Positions 17,910-26,429 of a DNA stretch of 64,000 bases are shown here, piece after piece. The notes below the pieces were generated by a model that did not search any database, was not told the DNA's origin, and worked only from the letters and a program-made list of their open reading frames with translations. Made by a program: the position numbers and the translations under genes. How positions within the stretch are numbered: position 1 is the stretch's first letter; every line of letters starts with the position of its first letter. Location: contig JAXMBZ010000013.1 in assembly GCA_046349615.1 (NCBI GenBank), forward strand, positions 62,001-126,000. The letters are read 5' to 3'. This stretch comes from JADJNY01 sp046349615 (GTDB lineage Bacteria > Planctomycetota > UBA1135 > GCA-002686595).

Positions 17910-19772
17910 TCACTGACCGGCGCCGGTGGTCTTCCGCTCGAAGCCGGAGGAGATCAGGTTCTCGAGCTCTTCCTTCACCGCCTGCTTGCGGCGGTCGAGC
18001 TCGCGATCGAGGACGCGCTGCGTGTCCTCGCTGTTGTGGACGATCGTCGGCGTGATGAACACGAGCAGCGTGCGGCGCTCGCGCTGCTTCGACTCGTGCT
18101 TGAAGAGCTCGCCGAGCAGCGGGATCTTCGAGAGCCCGGGCACCTCCGACTTCGTGTGCGTGTCCGTGTCGCTGGAAAGGCCGCCGATGACGGCGGTCTG
18201 ACCCGACTCGAGCATCATCGTCGTGACGATCGTCGACGAGCGCGTGCGCGGGAGCGCGATCGAGCCCGACTCACCCGCGGAGCCGACGGTGAAGACGTCG
18301 AAGCCGGGCGGAGCGAGGTTCGAGTTGCCGGTGCCGGAGAGGCTCGTCTCCTTCGGGATCACGTCCATCACCATGCGGCTCGTGCCGGGGATGATGTTGG
18401 GACGGATCAGGAGCTGGAAACCGACCTCGACCGGCGAACCGGCCGCTTCACTGACGACGAGCTGCAGACCGCCGGCCTGGCCCTGCTCGGACTTCGCTTC
18501 CGCGTAGCGGATCGTCTCGCCGACGAAGATCGTCGCGTCGCTTCCGTCGAGGGCGATGATCTTCGGGGCCTGGATGACCTCGGTGTTCGTGTCGCGCTGC
18601 AGCAGACGCAGCGTCGCCTGCCAGTTCGTGAAGGACAGCGCGCCGAACACGGTGTCCGGGATGATCGTGTTGCCGCCGTTCAAGGTCGGATCGGTGAACG
18701 GACCGCCGCCGCCCGGGCTCGCGATCAGCCAGTCGTCCCAGCCGCCGCGGCCGGCGTCGAACGGGAGCGTGATCGGGATCTGACCGCCCGTCATCGAGAT
18801 CGAGGGGCCGTTGTCGCCGTAGTCGACGCCGAGGTTCAGCACGTCTCCGTTCGTCGTGCTGACGAACTTGACGTCGCAGAACACCTGCGCGGGCTCGAGG
18901 TCGATGCGCGAGAGCATCTCCTTGATCGACTCGTGCACCTGCGCGGTGTCGCGGACGATCACGACGTTCTGCGTGTCGATGTAGTCGAGCTGTCCCGCGG
19001 GGCTGAGCGCCTTCGACAGCGCTTGCAGAGCGGTGAACTGCTTCTTGTAGTCGATCTGCCCGCCCTGCCCTTGGCCGCCCTGCTGCTGCTGCTGATGGAT
19101 GGCCTGCAGGAACTCCGACTTGATCATCGGCTTGTACTGGCTCTTCGGACGGATGTACCGCAGTTGGTACGTCTTCGTCTCGAGCTGGTCCTGGAGCGTC
19201 TTCGGATCGACGACGCGGAGCACGCCGTAGTTGCCGATGACGACCGTGTACCCGCGCGTCTTCGCGACGACGTCGAGGGCTTCACGCCACGGGACGCCCG
19301 TGAAGTGCACGGACACCGAACCCTTGACGTCCGGCGAGATGACGATGTTCGCGCCCGAGATCGCGGCGATCGCCTTGATCACGTCGACGATGTCGCCGTC
19401 CTTGATGTCGTACGTGAAGCGCGGCGTCTCGAGCACGGCGAGGACGCCGGCCTGACGCTGCTCGACGACGAGCCCGGTCGATTCGGCGACGAGCGACAGC
19501 GCGTCGCGCCAGGCGACGTCCGCGAGATCGATGGTGATCTTGCGCTTGCCGAGTTCCTCGAGGATCTGCCCGGGCTTGTTGGGGTCCTGGGTGTTGATCA
19601 CCACGATGTTCGCGCCGGAGCGCGCGCGCAACGTCGCGATCACGTCCTCGAGCGGGCGATCCGCGACGCTCAGGTTGACGTGGGCGTCGAGGCTGGGCGC
19701 CTGCGCCGACGCGGGCGCCGCGCACAAGGCTGCGACGACGGGAAGGGCCATCAGGGAGGTCCACTTGTTCAC
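17910..19772 (-). CDS. pilQ: Type IV pilus secretin PilQ
   Basis: PilQ forms the outer-membrane channel for the pilus. The 620-residue protein has a Sec signal peptide ending APASA near residue 23, two AMIN/STN-like repeats (VADRPLEDVIATLRARSGAN, then a second near 120-200), an N1-type domain with a Gln-rich linker (about 215-235), and the C-terminal secretin domain with GQTAVIGGL and VPGLSKIPLLGELF. The GTG start at 19772 has a GGAGA ribosome site 7 bases upstream. It is the last gene of the operon, and the terminator follows. Confidence 0.95.
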   Translation of the reverse strand: MNKWTSLMALPVVAALCAAPASAQAPSLDAHVNLSVADRPLEDVIATLRARSGANIVVINTQDPNKPGQILEELGKRKITIDLADVAWRDALSLVAESTGLVVEQRQAGVLAVLETPRFTYDIKDGDIVDVIKAIAAISGANIVISPDVKGSVSVHFTGVPWREALDVVAKTRGYTVVIGNYGVLRVVDPKTLQDQLETKTYQLRYIRPKSQYKPMIKSEFLQAIHQQQQQGGQGQGGQIDYKKQFTALQALSKALSPAGQLDYIDTQNVVIVRDTAQVHESIKEMLSRIDLEPAQVFCDVKFVSTTNGDVLNLGVDYGDNGPSISMTGGQIPITLPFDAGRGGWDDWLIASPGGGGPFTDPTLNGGNTIIPDTVFGALSFTNWQATLRLLQRDTNTEVIQAPKIIALDGSDATIFVGETIRYAEAKSEQGQAGGLQLVVSEAAGSPVEVGFQLLIRPNIIPGTSRMVMDVIPKETSLSGTGNSNLAPPGFDVFTVGSAGESGSIALPRTRSSTIVTTMMLESGQTAVIGGLSSDTDTHTKSEVPGLSKIPLLGELFKHESKQRERRTLLVFITPTIVHNSEDTQRVLDRELDRRKQAVKEELENLISSGFERKTTGAGQ

Positions 19773-19811
19773 GTTCTTCTCTCCAGCGTTCGGGGTTCTC
19801 GTTCTCTTCGA

Positions 19812-21206
19812 TCAGAATTGCCGGGCGAAGATCACGCCCCGGAAGACGAACTCGACTTCGTCGGGCTTGATGGCCCGCACGAGGATGCGGTTGTCGAGCA
19901 TGTCGCCGACGAACAGCGTCTTGCCGTTGATCAGCGCGCACGCCTGAGCGCCCTGGATCAGGACGCCCGTGATCTTCATGTCGATCTTCTGGAACTCGAT
20001 GACGGTGTTCGCCTCGTGGGCGAGCTCCTCGAGCCGTTCCACGAGCGGCTTGCGCAGTGGGTCGGCCTTCGCGATCGCGAGTTCCTTCTCGACGACGCCG
20101 TAGGCCTCGAGCATGAGCTTGTACTCGGCTCGATCCTGATGGCTGAGCATCGTCTCTTCGATCTGCTTGAGCTGGGCCTCGCTCGGACCACGCGTGACTG
20201 CGCTGGCCGAGAGTTCGCCGCGCAGCGCGGTGATCGGGTCGACGATCTCCGAGTGGAAGCGGCGCTCCGACGGCACGTAGCGGATCGACTTCTCCGCCTC
20301 GATGCGGCGGATGTCCTCCTCGAGCTTCGCGAGGTCGTTCTCGAGCTCCGCGCGCGTCATCATCTCGACGATGACGTTCTCGGCGCTCTTGACCGAGCCC
20401 CACTTGGCGAGGACGGCCTGCGTGCGGTCGAAGAGCCCCTGGACGATGTCCATCTGCTCCTGGACGGAGAGCGCGCTCTCGCCCTCGCCGTTGACCGGGA
20501 CGCGCGGATCGATGAACGGGTCGCGACGACCGCGCGGGCCTCGGTAGGTGTAGCTCGACACCGTGAGAGCCTGCTTGCGGCGGTTGATCTCGCCGAGCAA
20601 GAGGTCGCGCTTGCGATCGTAGCCGTCGATCTTGGCCGTCTTCTCGTCCTTCTTGGGCTCGTAGACGAACGTCTCGACGTCGATTTGGATCTTGTGCGTC
20701 GGCGCCGCGTTCTTGTCTCCGCTCGTGTTGCGCTGCTGCGTCGACACGTGGAAGTTCGGCACGCGGATGAACCGCGTGTGGCTCTCGACGCGATCGAGGA
20801 ACTTGAGGAACTGGAACGTGTCGCCCTCGAACTGGAGGGTGTACGCCACTCGCTCGAAGTCCGACTTCTCGCGGCTGTTCTCGCTCTTCTTCTTGAGGTT
20901 CGTCGTGCGCAGACCGGAGTCGTCGCAGAACGTCTGCAGCGTGCGGACGAGGTTGTTGACGTCGTTGTTGTCCGGTAGGACGCCCTTCATCACCTCCGTC
21001 AACTCGCGGAGGACGATGACCTCGCGCTCGAGCGCGCTCGTGCCCTCGATGAGCTTGCGCGACGAGTCGATGTTGCCGCGGAGCGTGGCGATCTCGCCCT
21101 TCGTCTCGTCGATGCTCTTGTGCTGGTACCAGATCACGGCTCCGAGGCCTGCGGCGCAGAGGAACCCGCCCGCGGCGATGCCGATCCACCATCGTCGCTG
21201 GTTCAT
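19812..21206 (-). CDS. PilO-PilP fusion, pilus alignment complex protein
   Basis: The 464-residue protein has a cytoplasmic stub, one transmembrane helix (about 8-27) and a coiled coil, then a PilO-like periplasmic domain to about residue 190. A second part follows: an RDPFIDPR motif typical of PilP, a long coiled coil (about 255-390), and a C-terminal beta domain (VLIQGAQACALINGKT, VGDMLDN, DEVEFVFRG) that matches the PilP/GspC homology region. Separate pilP is absent, so one chain seems to join PilN to the secretin. The start overlaps the pilN stop as ATGA. It lacks the lipoprotein signal of ordinary PilP. Confidence 0.8.
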   Translation of the reverse strand: MNQRRWWIGIAAGGFLCAAGLGAVIWYQHKSIDETKGEIATLRGNIDSSRKLIEGTSALEREVIVLRELTEVMKGVLPDNNDVNNLVRTLQTFCDDSGLRTTNLKKKSENSREKSDFERVAYTLQFEGDTFQFLKFLDRVESHTRFIRVPNFHVSTQQRNTSGDKNAAPTHKIQIDVETFVYEPKKDEKTAKIDGYDRKRDLLLGEINRRKQALTVSSYTYRGPRGRRDPFIDPRVPVNGEGESALSVQEQMDIVQGLFDRTQAVLAKWGSVKSAENVIVEMMTRAELENDLAKLEEDIRRIEAEKSIRYVPSERRFHSEIVDPITALRGELSASAVTRGPSEAQLKQIEETMLSHQDRAEYKLMLEAYGVVEKELAIAKADPLRKPLVERLEELAHEANTVIEFQKIDMKITGVLIQGAQACALINGKTLFVGDMLDNRILVRAIKPDEVEFVFRGVIFARQF

Positions 21207-21922
21207 TGCTTCTCCTCCCCGGCCTTCGCCGCCGGAGCCTTGCCCTTGGCGCCGCCCTTGGGAGCGGGCTTCGCCTTCTCCTCAGGCTTGCCCCCGTTCC
21301 GTTCCTCGGCGCTCTTGAGCGTGACGGAGAGCGGGAACGACCACGCCGTCGACGGCACGAGCGTCTCGTCGACCATCGCCTGCGAGCCTTCCGGCGGCGC
21401 GGGCGGCTGGAAGTCGGAGATGAACGGCGAAGCCTCGAGGTCCTCGAGGAAGTTCGCGATCTGCGCGTACTTGTCCGAACCCGAGTGCGCGCTCGCGCGG
21501 AGCGAGCCCGGCGTCTTCGCCTTCGCGTCCGTGGCCTGCGCGACCTGGAGATCGTCGAACCAGACGAGGTGCCGCTGGCCGTCGTTGCCGCGGTTCACGA
21601 CGTCGAGGAGCTCGTCGACCTTGCGCGTCCAGGAGACGCGGCTCTTCGTGATCGACGAGAGCGTCTGTTCGCGGCTCTGGTACTGCTTCTTCTCGGTCTC
21701 GAGGCCGCGGTAGTAGTTCACCTGCGGCGTCAGGCCGTCCATCTCGAGTTGGAGCGCCGTCTTCTCGCTGTCCACTTCGGCCTGTTCGCCGAGAGCGGAC
21801 CAGGCCCACCACGTGGCGAGACCGGCGTTGACGGCCACGGCCCCGGCGAGGCCGAGGACGAGCTTGATCGGAGTCCGCGACTTCTTGCGGTACTCCTCGG
21901 GGAGGAGGTTGATGCGGATCAT
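21203..21922 (-). CDS. pilN: Type IV pilus assembly protein PilN
   Basis: PilN binds PilM by a conserved N-terminal tail and crosses the inner membrane. The 239-residue protein begins MIRINLLPEEYRKK, the PilM-binding INLLP motif, followed by one transmembrane helix (about 19-41) and a periplasmic domain. The C-terminal 30 residues are a Lys/Ala/Pro-rich tail not usual for PilN. It overlaps pilM and pilO by four bases each (ATGA), indicating coupled translation. Confidence 0.92.
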   Translation of the reverse strand: MIRINLLPEEYRKKSRTPIKLVLGLAGAVAVNAGLATWWAWSALGEQAEVDSEKTALQLEMDGLTPQVNYYRGLETEKKQYQSREQTLSSITKSRVSWTRKVDELLDVVNRGNDGQRHLVWFDDLQVAQATDAKAKTPGSLRASAHSGSDKYAQIANFLEDLEASPFISDFQPPAPPEGSQAMVDETLVPSTAWSFPLSVTLKSAEERNGGKPEEKAKPAPKGGAKGKAPAAKAGEEKQ

Positions 21923-22983
21923 TCGCTACGGACCCTCGATGCGAGACCGAGCGCGACGACCAGCGTCGACGCCCACGCCTCCAGTTCCTCGACGTTCACG
22001 CGATCGCTGTCCACGCGCAGGCCTTCGAGAGGGTTCCACACGCGCGTCGTGCGGCCCGTGGCCTGCTCGATGTAGTTGCACACGCCCGGCGCGAGGATGC
22101 CGCCGCCGGAGAGCATGATCTGTTCGACGGTGACGCCCTCGTGGTTCTCGACGTAGTCGAGCGAGAGCATCAAATCGCTCACGAGGTCCTCGAGCACGGG
22201 CCCGATCGCCGTGTTGACCTCGAGCTCGTGCGTCTCGGCGTTGCGCTTCATCGCCTCGGCCTCGTAGGGCTCGAGCCCCATGCGGCGCGCGACGGCGGCG
22301 GTCATCTCCTGACCGCCCATGTTGATCTCGCGGCTGAAGCACGTCTCCCCGCCGACGATCACGTTGATCGACGTCCGAGTGGCTCCGACGTCGACGAGCG
22401 CGATCGCGCGCGTCGCGCCGCCTTGGTCCTCGTCCGTGGGCGCGCCGCCGCACATCTCCCACGCGTTCGCGAGGGCGAACAGGTCGAGGTCGATCGCGAC
22501 GGGCGTCAGCCCCTGCGACTGCACGAGTTGGACGCGCTCCTCGATCGCCTTCGTCTTGCATGCGGCGAGGAGCACGTTGACCTGATCGCCATTCGCGGCC
22601 TTCGGCCCGCCTTCGGCACCGCCCGACGACGGCGCGCGGGTCAGCGCCTGCACGTCGAGCACGACCTCGTCGAGGTCGAACGGCAGGTACTTGTCCGTCT
22701 CGAAGCGGATCGCCTGCTTGAGCTCCTGGTCGGTCATCTTCGGCATCGGCACGTAGCGCACGACGACGTTCTGACCCGAGACGGAGGCGACGACCTTCTT
22801 CGACTTGAACTTGCCCTGCTGGAGGCAGGCGGCCACGGCTTCCTGCACGCTTCCGCCCTGCGGAACCTCGGCGCGTGCGAAGCCCGTGATCACGGGTTCG
22901 GGGCCGTCGAGCGTCACCTCGACCGCCTTCACCACCGAGCTGCCCAGGTCCAGCCCGACGACGCTCTTTTTTCTTCCGAACAC
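21919..22983 (-). CDS. pilM: Type IV pilus assembly ATPase-like protein PilM
   Basis: PilM is an actin-like cytoplasmic protein that binds nucleotide and docks PilN. The 354 residues show VVGLDLGSSVVKAVEV (phosphate 1), IALVDVGATRTSINV (phosphate 2) and LSGGGILAPGV (adenosine site). It is the first gene of the pilM-N-O/P-Q operon. Its leader of 111 bases includes the hairpin at 23022-23050. Confidence 0.95.
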   Translation of the reverse strand: MFGRKKSVVGLDLGSSVVKAVEVTLDGPEPVITGFARAEVPQGGSVQEAVAACLQQGKFKSKKVVASVSGQNVVVRYVPMPKMTDQELKQAIRFETDKYLPFDLDEVVLDVQALTRAPSSGGAEGGPKAANGDQVNVLLAACKTKAIEERVQLVQSQGLTPVAIDLDLFALANAWEMCGGAPTDEDQGGATRAIALVDVGATRTSINVIVGGETCFSREINMGGQEMTAAVARRMGLEPYEAEAMKRNAETHELEVNTAIGPVLEDLVSDLMLSLDYVENHEGVTVEQIMLSGGGILAPGVCNYIEQATGRTTRVWNPLEGLRVDSDRVNVEELEAWASTLVVALGLASRVRSE

Positions 22984-23021
22984 CAGGAGCTCCCTGCTTC
23001 TCGAGTCGCTGTGGAGCCCGA

Positions 23022-23050
23022 GGTCTCGCGAGGGAAATCCCTTCGCGACC
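23022..23050 (-). terminator. Hairpin between ptsH and pilM
   Basis: An imperfect stem-loop with TCGCGA arms extended by GGGA/TCCC, with bulges, lies 45 bases after ptsH and 38 bases before pilM. No T-run follows, so it may be a weak terminator or a leader structure of the pil operon. Confidence 0.4.
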
Positions 23051-23094
23051 CACCCCGGGCCGCGTTGGGTGTCGACGGAAAAGCGGACCTGGGT

Positions 23095-23373
23095 TTAGTC
23101 GCTTTCGTGGAAACCGGCCTCCACCAGATCCGCGAGTCTCGCGACGAGGACGTCGCTGTCGGACCCGCGGGCCCGGAAGGAGATCCAGGACTCGCAGGGA
23201 GCGCAGAGCTGCATCAGCTCGAGGATGCTCTTCCCGTTGACCTCGGAACCGTCCGTGGAGACGAAGAGCTCGCTCTGGAACTGACGTGCCGTCGTCACGA
23301 TCTGATGACACGGCCGCGCATGCAGACCGGCTGCGTTGCGGATACGTACCCTCCGAACGGACTCCTGGGTCAT
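23095..23373 (-). CDS. ptsH: Phosphocarrier protein HPr
   Basis: HPr passes phosphate from enzyme I to EIIA proteins. The 92-residue protein has the active-site motif GLHARP with His18, and the regulatory serine region GKSILELMQL with Ser49 in the place of Ser46, the HPr kinase target. It follows ptsN by 28 bases. No enzyme I, sugar permease or HPr kinase is near, so a regulatory phosphorelay with PtsN is more likely than sugar uptake (inference). Confidence 0.92.
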   Translation of the reverse strand: MTQESVRRVRIRNAAGLHARPCHQIVTTARQFQSELFVSTDGSEVNGKSILELMQLCAPCESWISFRARGSDSDVLVARLADLVEAGFHESD

Positions 23374-23401
23374 TCGGGCGTGAGCCGACGGAGCTCCGGC
23401 C

Positions 23402-23881
23402 TCAGACGGCCGACTTCTCCTTGAGGAGGTCGACGAGTTCGGCCTTGGTCTTCACCGCGAGCGCGAAGCGCCGGAAGTCGGCGTCGCGCGAGAGGCGGGA
23501 GATCCAGCGCATCATCTCGAGGTGCTGCTCGGGGTCGTGCTGCGTCCCCGCCTTCTCCGGCCGGAGCACCGTGAAGACGATGTGCACGGGAGCGCCATCG
23601 ATGGCGTTCCACTCGAGGCCTCCGGAGTGGATGGAGAGGCTGCACGCCGTGCGCTCGAGGCGCTTCAGCTTCACGTGCGGGATCGCGACGTTCATCCCGA
23701 CGCCCGTCGACCCCGTACGTTCGCGCTCGATCAACGCGGCGAGGGCTTCTTCGCGGTGCGTTTCGTCGAGGGCGTCACCGGCGACGAGGTTGTCGACGAC
23801 CTCGGCGAGGGCGTCCTCCTTCTTCGCGGCCTTGATCCGCACGCTGCAGCACTTGGGCTTGAACTGCTTCCAGAAATGCAT
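23402..23881 (-). CDS. ptsN: PTS IIA-like nitrogen-regulatory protein PtsN
   Basis: An EIIA-Ntr-type protein of 159 residues. The phosphorylated His is at residue 69 in VAIPHVKL, and the rest (HIVFTVLRPE, QHLEMMRWISRL) follows the mannitol/fructose-type IIA fold. The ATG at 23881 gives a family-length protein and has GGAG 9 bases upstream; the longer frame to 23971 has a non-conserved extension. It stands between hpf and ptsH, as in many bacteria with rpoN-hpf-ptsN clusters, but rpoN is not here. Confidence 0.9.
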   Translation of the reverse strand: MHFWKQFKPKCCSVRIKAAKKEDALAEVVDNLVAGDALDETHREEALAALIERERTGSTGVGMNVAIPHVKLKRLERTACSLSIHSGGLEWNAIDGAPVHIVFTVLRPEKAGTQHDPEQHLEMMRWISRLSRDADFRRFALAVKTKAELVDLLKEKSAV

Positions 23882-24009
23882 CGGGCCGGCTCCGGTCGGG
23901 AGGACGAGCGCGAGCAGGATACCACCTGAAACGCGTTCCCGCAGGGGCGGAAACGACTCGGAGCGACGCACGAGTCGCGCACGGTCGACTCACGCCCCTC
24001 CGGAGGAGA

Positions 24010-24324
24010 TCAGGCGTGCCGGTTCTCGCGGCGCCGCTCCTGCGTGTGCTTCTGGTGGTGCTTCTTGAGCAGGCTCTCCATGCCCGAGAAGGCCTCTTCG
24101 ATCGCCGTCGTGAACGCCTCGGAGCGCGCATCGAACACGAGGACCGCACCGTGCCCCGCGTTTGCGACGATCTCGACTCGGTGCTCTTCGTTCTGACGCT
24201 CGAGCAGGGCGCGCACGGAGACGAGGCGCTCGTGGAACTTCGAGAGGCGCTCGAGGCGACCTTCGATCTGCTCGCGGACTTGGGCGGGGTAGTCGTGATG
24301 GAGGATCGAGACCTGGGTCTGCAT
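24010..24324 (-). CDS. hpf: Ribosome hibernation promoting factor, short form
   Basis: HPF binds the 30S subunit and silences ribosomes in stationary phase. The 104-residue protein has the S30AE/YfiA fold: VSILHHDYPAQVREQIEGRL, then AHGAVLV-type strands, then a His/Arg-rich tail. It lacks the C-terminal dimerisation domain of long HPF. The ATG at 24324 has GGAG 6 bases upstream. Linkage with ptsN and ptsH is conserved in many bacteria. The 128 bases to ptsN hold nothing evident. Confidence 0.9.
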   Translation of the reverse strand: MQTQVSILHHDYPAQVREQIEGRLERLSKFHERLVSVRALLERQNEEHRVEIVANAGHGAVLVFDARSEAFTTAIEEAFSGMESLLKKHHQKHTQERRRENRHA

Positions 24325-24660
24325 GAAGAGCTCCGGGACCCCGTCGGGATCCCTCGCGAGGTTGAAGAATCGAGTCCACCGCAGCGTCGCGGAGACTCCG
24401 ACGAGGCGCTCCGCCGTGCGAGCCGACCGAAGGAACTTCCGGTTCGGCTGCCTTTCTCCGGGCCGTCGTACCCGCGGCGAACGGCCCCGACACGCTGGGT
24501 GTTGCGGGGGTGCGCGACGGGGATCCGTCTCGGTCCGTCCAAAGTGGGGCGGGGCCATCGATCGGTCAAGTGGGCGTGCTCCTGCCGGAGCACCTTCCCG
24601 CCTCTTTTCGGCCGAGCACCGGGCCGCACGAAAGTCGGACCCCGAGTCCGCACCCGCGAA
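24325..24660. other. Intergenic region hpf / truA
   Basis: No gene is supported in these 336 bases. A weak 5-bp hairpin (24636-24650) followed on the minus strand by ACTTTCG may end the dnaX-ybaB-recR-truA transcript. No sigma54-type -24/-12 element and no clear sigma70 promoter for hpf was seen. Confidence 0.45.
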
Positions 24661-25470
24661 TCAGCGCCGCGACCCGCCGTCGAACAGACCGGGAGCGCCG
24701 GCCCCGTGCGCATCCGGCCCGCGGAAGAGGACCTCGGGATAGCGAACGGAGAGCAGGTAGAGGCCGCAGGCCGGGGCGGTCGGTCCCGCGGCGTCGCGGT
24801 CCCCCGTCGCGAGCGCCCGCTCCACGTCCGTCAGGGCGAGCTTCCCGCGCCCCACGTCGAGCAGCGTGCCGACGAGGTTCCGGACCATGTTGTAGAGGAA
24901 GCCGTCCGCCTGCGCGACGATCGCGAACCCGCGGCGGCGCGCGACGATGCGGAGGTGGTGCAGCGTGCGCACGGTCGTCGCGCGCGGCGAGCCCGTGTTC
25001 CCGAACGCCTTGAAGTCGTGCTGGCCGCGGAGGATCGACGCGGCTGCGCGCATGGGCTCGAGGTCGAGCGGCCACGAGACCCAGTGCGCATGCGCGCGGC
25101 CGATCGGCGGCCGGAAGCGGCTCGTCGCCACGACGTACGCGTACCGCTTCGAACGCGCGTCGAAGCGCGCGTGGAAGTCGTCGCGACACGTCTCCGCGCG
25201 CTCGACGACGACGCCCTCGTCGACGTGGGCGTTCAACGCGTGTCGCAACCGATCGTCCGTGAGCCGCGTGTCGACGTGGAAGTGGGCGACCTGTCCGCGC
25301 GCGTGCACGCCGGTGTCCGTGCGGCCCGCGCCGTGCACGACGACGGCGTCGCCCGTGAGCGCGAGGAGCGCGTCCTCGAGCGCCTGTTGAACGGACGGAA
25401 AGCCGTCCTGGCGCTGCCACCCGAAGAAGCGCGAGCCGTCGTAGGCGACACGGATGCGGACGTTGCGCAT
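24661..25470 (-). CDS. truA: tRNA pseudouridine(38-40) synthase
   Basis: TruA makes pseudouridine at positions 38-40 of tRNA anticodon arms. The 269-residue protein has the family start VRIRVAYDGSRFFGWQRQ and the catalytic motif GAGRTDTGVHA with the nucleophile Asp52. MVRNLVGTLLDVGRGKL is the C-terminal signature. It follows recR by 7 bases as the last gene of the dnaX operon. Confidence 0.97.
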   Translation of the reverse strand: MRNVRIRVAYDGSRFFGWQRQDGFPSVQQALEDALLALTGDAVVVHGAGRTDTGVHARGQVAHFHVDTRLTDDRLRHALNAHVDEGVVVERAETCRDDFHARFDARSKRYAYVVATSRFRPPIGRAHAHWVSWPLDLEPMRAAASILRGQHDFKAFGNTGSPRATTVRTLHHLRIVARRRGFAIVAQADGFLYNMVRNLVGTLLDVGRGKLALTDVERALATGDRDAAGPTAPACGLYLLSVRYPEVLFRGPDAHGAGAPGLFDGGSRR

Positions 25471-25477
25471 GCGCGGA

Positions 25478-26086
25478 TCAGCGGCGGCGCACGGGGCGCC
25501 GGCCCGCGAGCGCGTCCTCGAGCACGCCCTTGTGCAGGTACTCGATCGCGCTGCCCGACGGGAGCCCGCGCGCGAGGCGTGTGACGACCAGCTCGGGGCG
25601 GCCGAGCGACTCGAGCGCCTCGAGCACGAGCAGCGCCGTCGCCTCGCCTTCCGCGTCGGGATCGGTCGCGAGGATCACTTCGGCCACGTCGCCGCCGCGC
25701 ACGCGCTCGACGAGGCGCGCGAGCGTCAGGTGACCGGCCTCCGTCCCGTCGGCGGGGTTGTACGCGCCCATCAGCACGTGATAGCGGCCGCGGAACGCGC
25801 CCGAACGCTCGAGCGCCTCGACGTGCCGCGGCTCCTCGACGACGCAGACGACGCGCGGATCGCGCTTCTCGTCGCCGCAGATCGCGCACGGGTCCTCGTC
25901 GGCGACGTTGCAGCAGACCGAGCAGCGCCGCGTTCGCAGGAGGGCGTCGTCGATCGCACGGGCGAGGTCGCGCGCGCGCGGCTCGCGCAGCACGTGGAAC
26001 GCGAGACGCTCCGCGCTGCGCCGCCCGATGCCGGGGAAGCGCTCGAACGCCTGCACGAGCGCCTCCAGCGGTTCGGGGTACGCCAC
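25478..26086 (-). CDS. recR: Recombination mediator RecR
   Basis: RecR acts with RecO/RecF to load RecA at gaps. The 202 residues contain the helix-hairpin-helix (FPGIGRRSAERLAFH), a C4 zinc finger (C55, C58, C67, C70), and the Toprim domain (VCVVEEPRHVEALE, ATDPDAEGEAT). It lies between ybaB and truA in the usual dnaX-ybaB-recR order. Confidence 0.97.
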   Translation of the reverse strand: MAYPEPLEALVQAFERFPGIGRRSAERLAFHVLREPRARDLARAIDDALLRTRRCSVCCNVADEDPCAICGDEKRDPRVVCVVEEPRHVEALERSGAFRGRYHVLMGAYNPADGTEAGHLTLARLVERVRGGDVAEVILATDPDAEGEATALLVLEALESLGRPELVVTRLARGLPSGSAIEYLHKGVLEDALAGRRPVRRR

Positions 26087-26099
26087 GTTCGCCTCCGCG

Positions 26100-26429
26100 T
26101 CAGAAGAGCCCGGGCAGGTTGAGCCCGCCCGTCACGCGCGCCATGCGCTCGCGGTTCTTCTCGTTCGCCTTCGTGATCGCGTCGCGCGCGGCGACGAGCA
26201 CGAGGTCCTCGATCAGCGCGGCGTCGCCGCCCTGCAACGCGTCGGGGCGGATCGAGACGCGCACGATCATCCCTTCGCCGTTCGCATCGATGCGCACCGC
26301 GCCGCCTCCGGACGTGCCGGAGACGACCAACGATCGCAACTCCTCGCGCGCGCGGTTCATCTCCGCGTGCATCTGCTGGGCCTGCTTGAGCAGGTTCCCC
26401 ATGTCGCCGAACGAACCGGATCCGCTCAT
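26100..26429 (-). CDS. YbaB/EbfC nucleoid-associated protein
   Basis: A 109-residue dimeric DNA-binding protein of the YbaB family: N-terminal helix GNLLKQAQQMHAEMNRARE, glycine turn GTSGGGAVRIDANGEG, and C-terminal helix ending NLPGLF. The ATG overlaps the dnaX stop (ATGA), so translation is coupled. Known relatives bind DNA and RNA with limited specificity. Confidence 0.95.
   Translation of the reverse strand: MSGSGSFGDMGNLLKQAQQMHAEMNRAREELRSLVVSGTSGGGAVRIDANGEGMIVRVSIRPDALQGGDAALIEDLVLVAARDAITKANEKNRERMARVTGGLNLPGLF

Noticed and set aside
19088..19108. Gln-rich run in pilQ as a possible unstable trinucleotide repeat
   Set aside because: It is a short glutamine linker between secretin domains and too short for notable instability.
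16308..20978. 1,556-codon open frame on the plus strand
   Set aside because: It runs antisense to the RNase E gene and the pilus operon, whose proteins are clearly recognisable. Its product is Arg/Glu/Val-rich without any domain, as expected for a shadow in GC-rich DNA.
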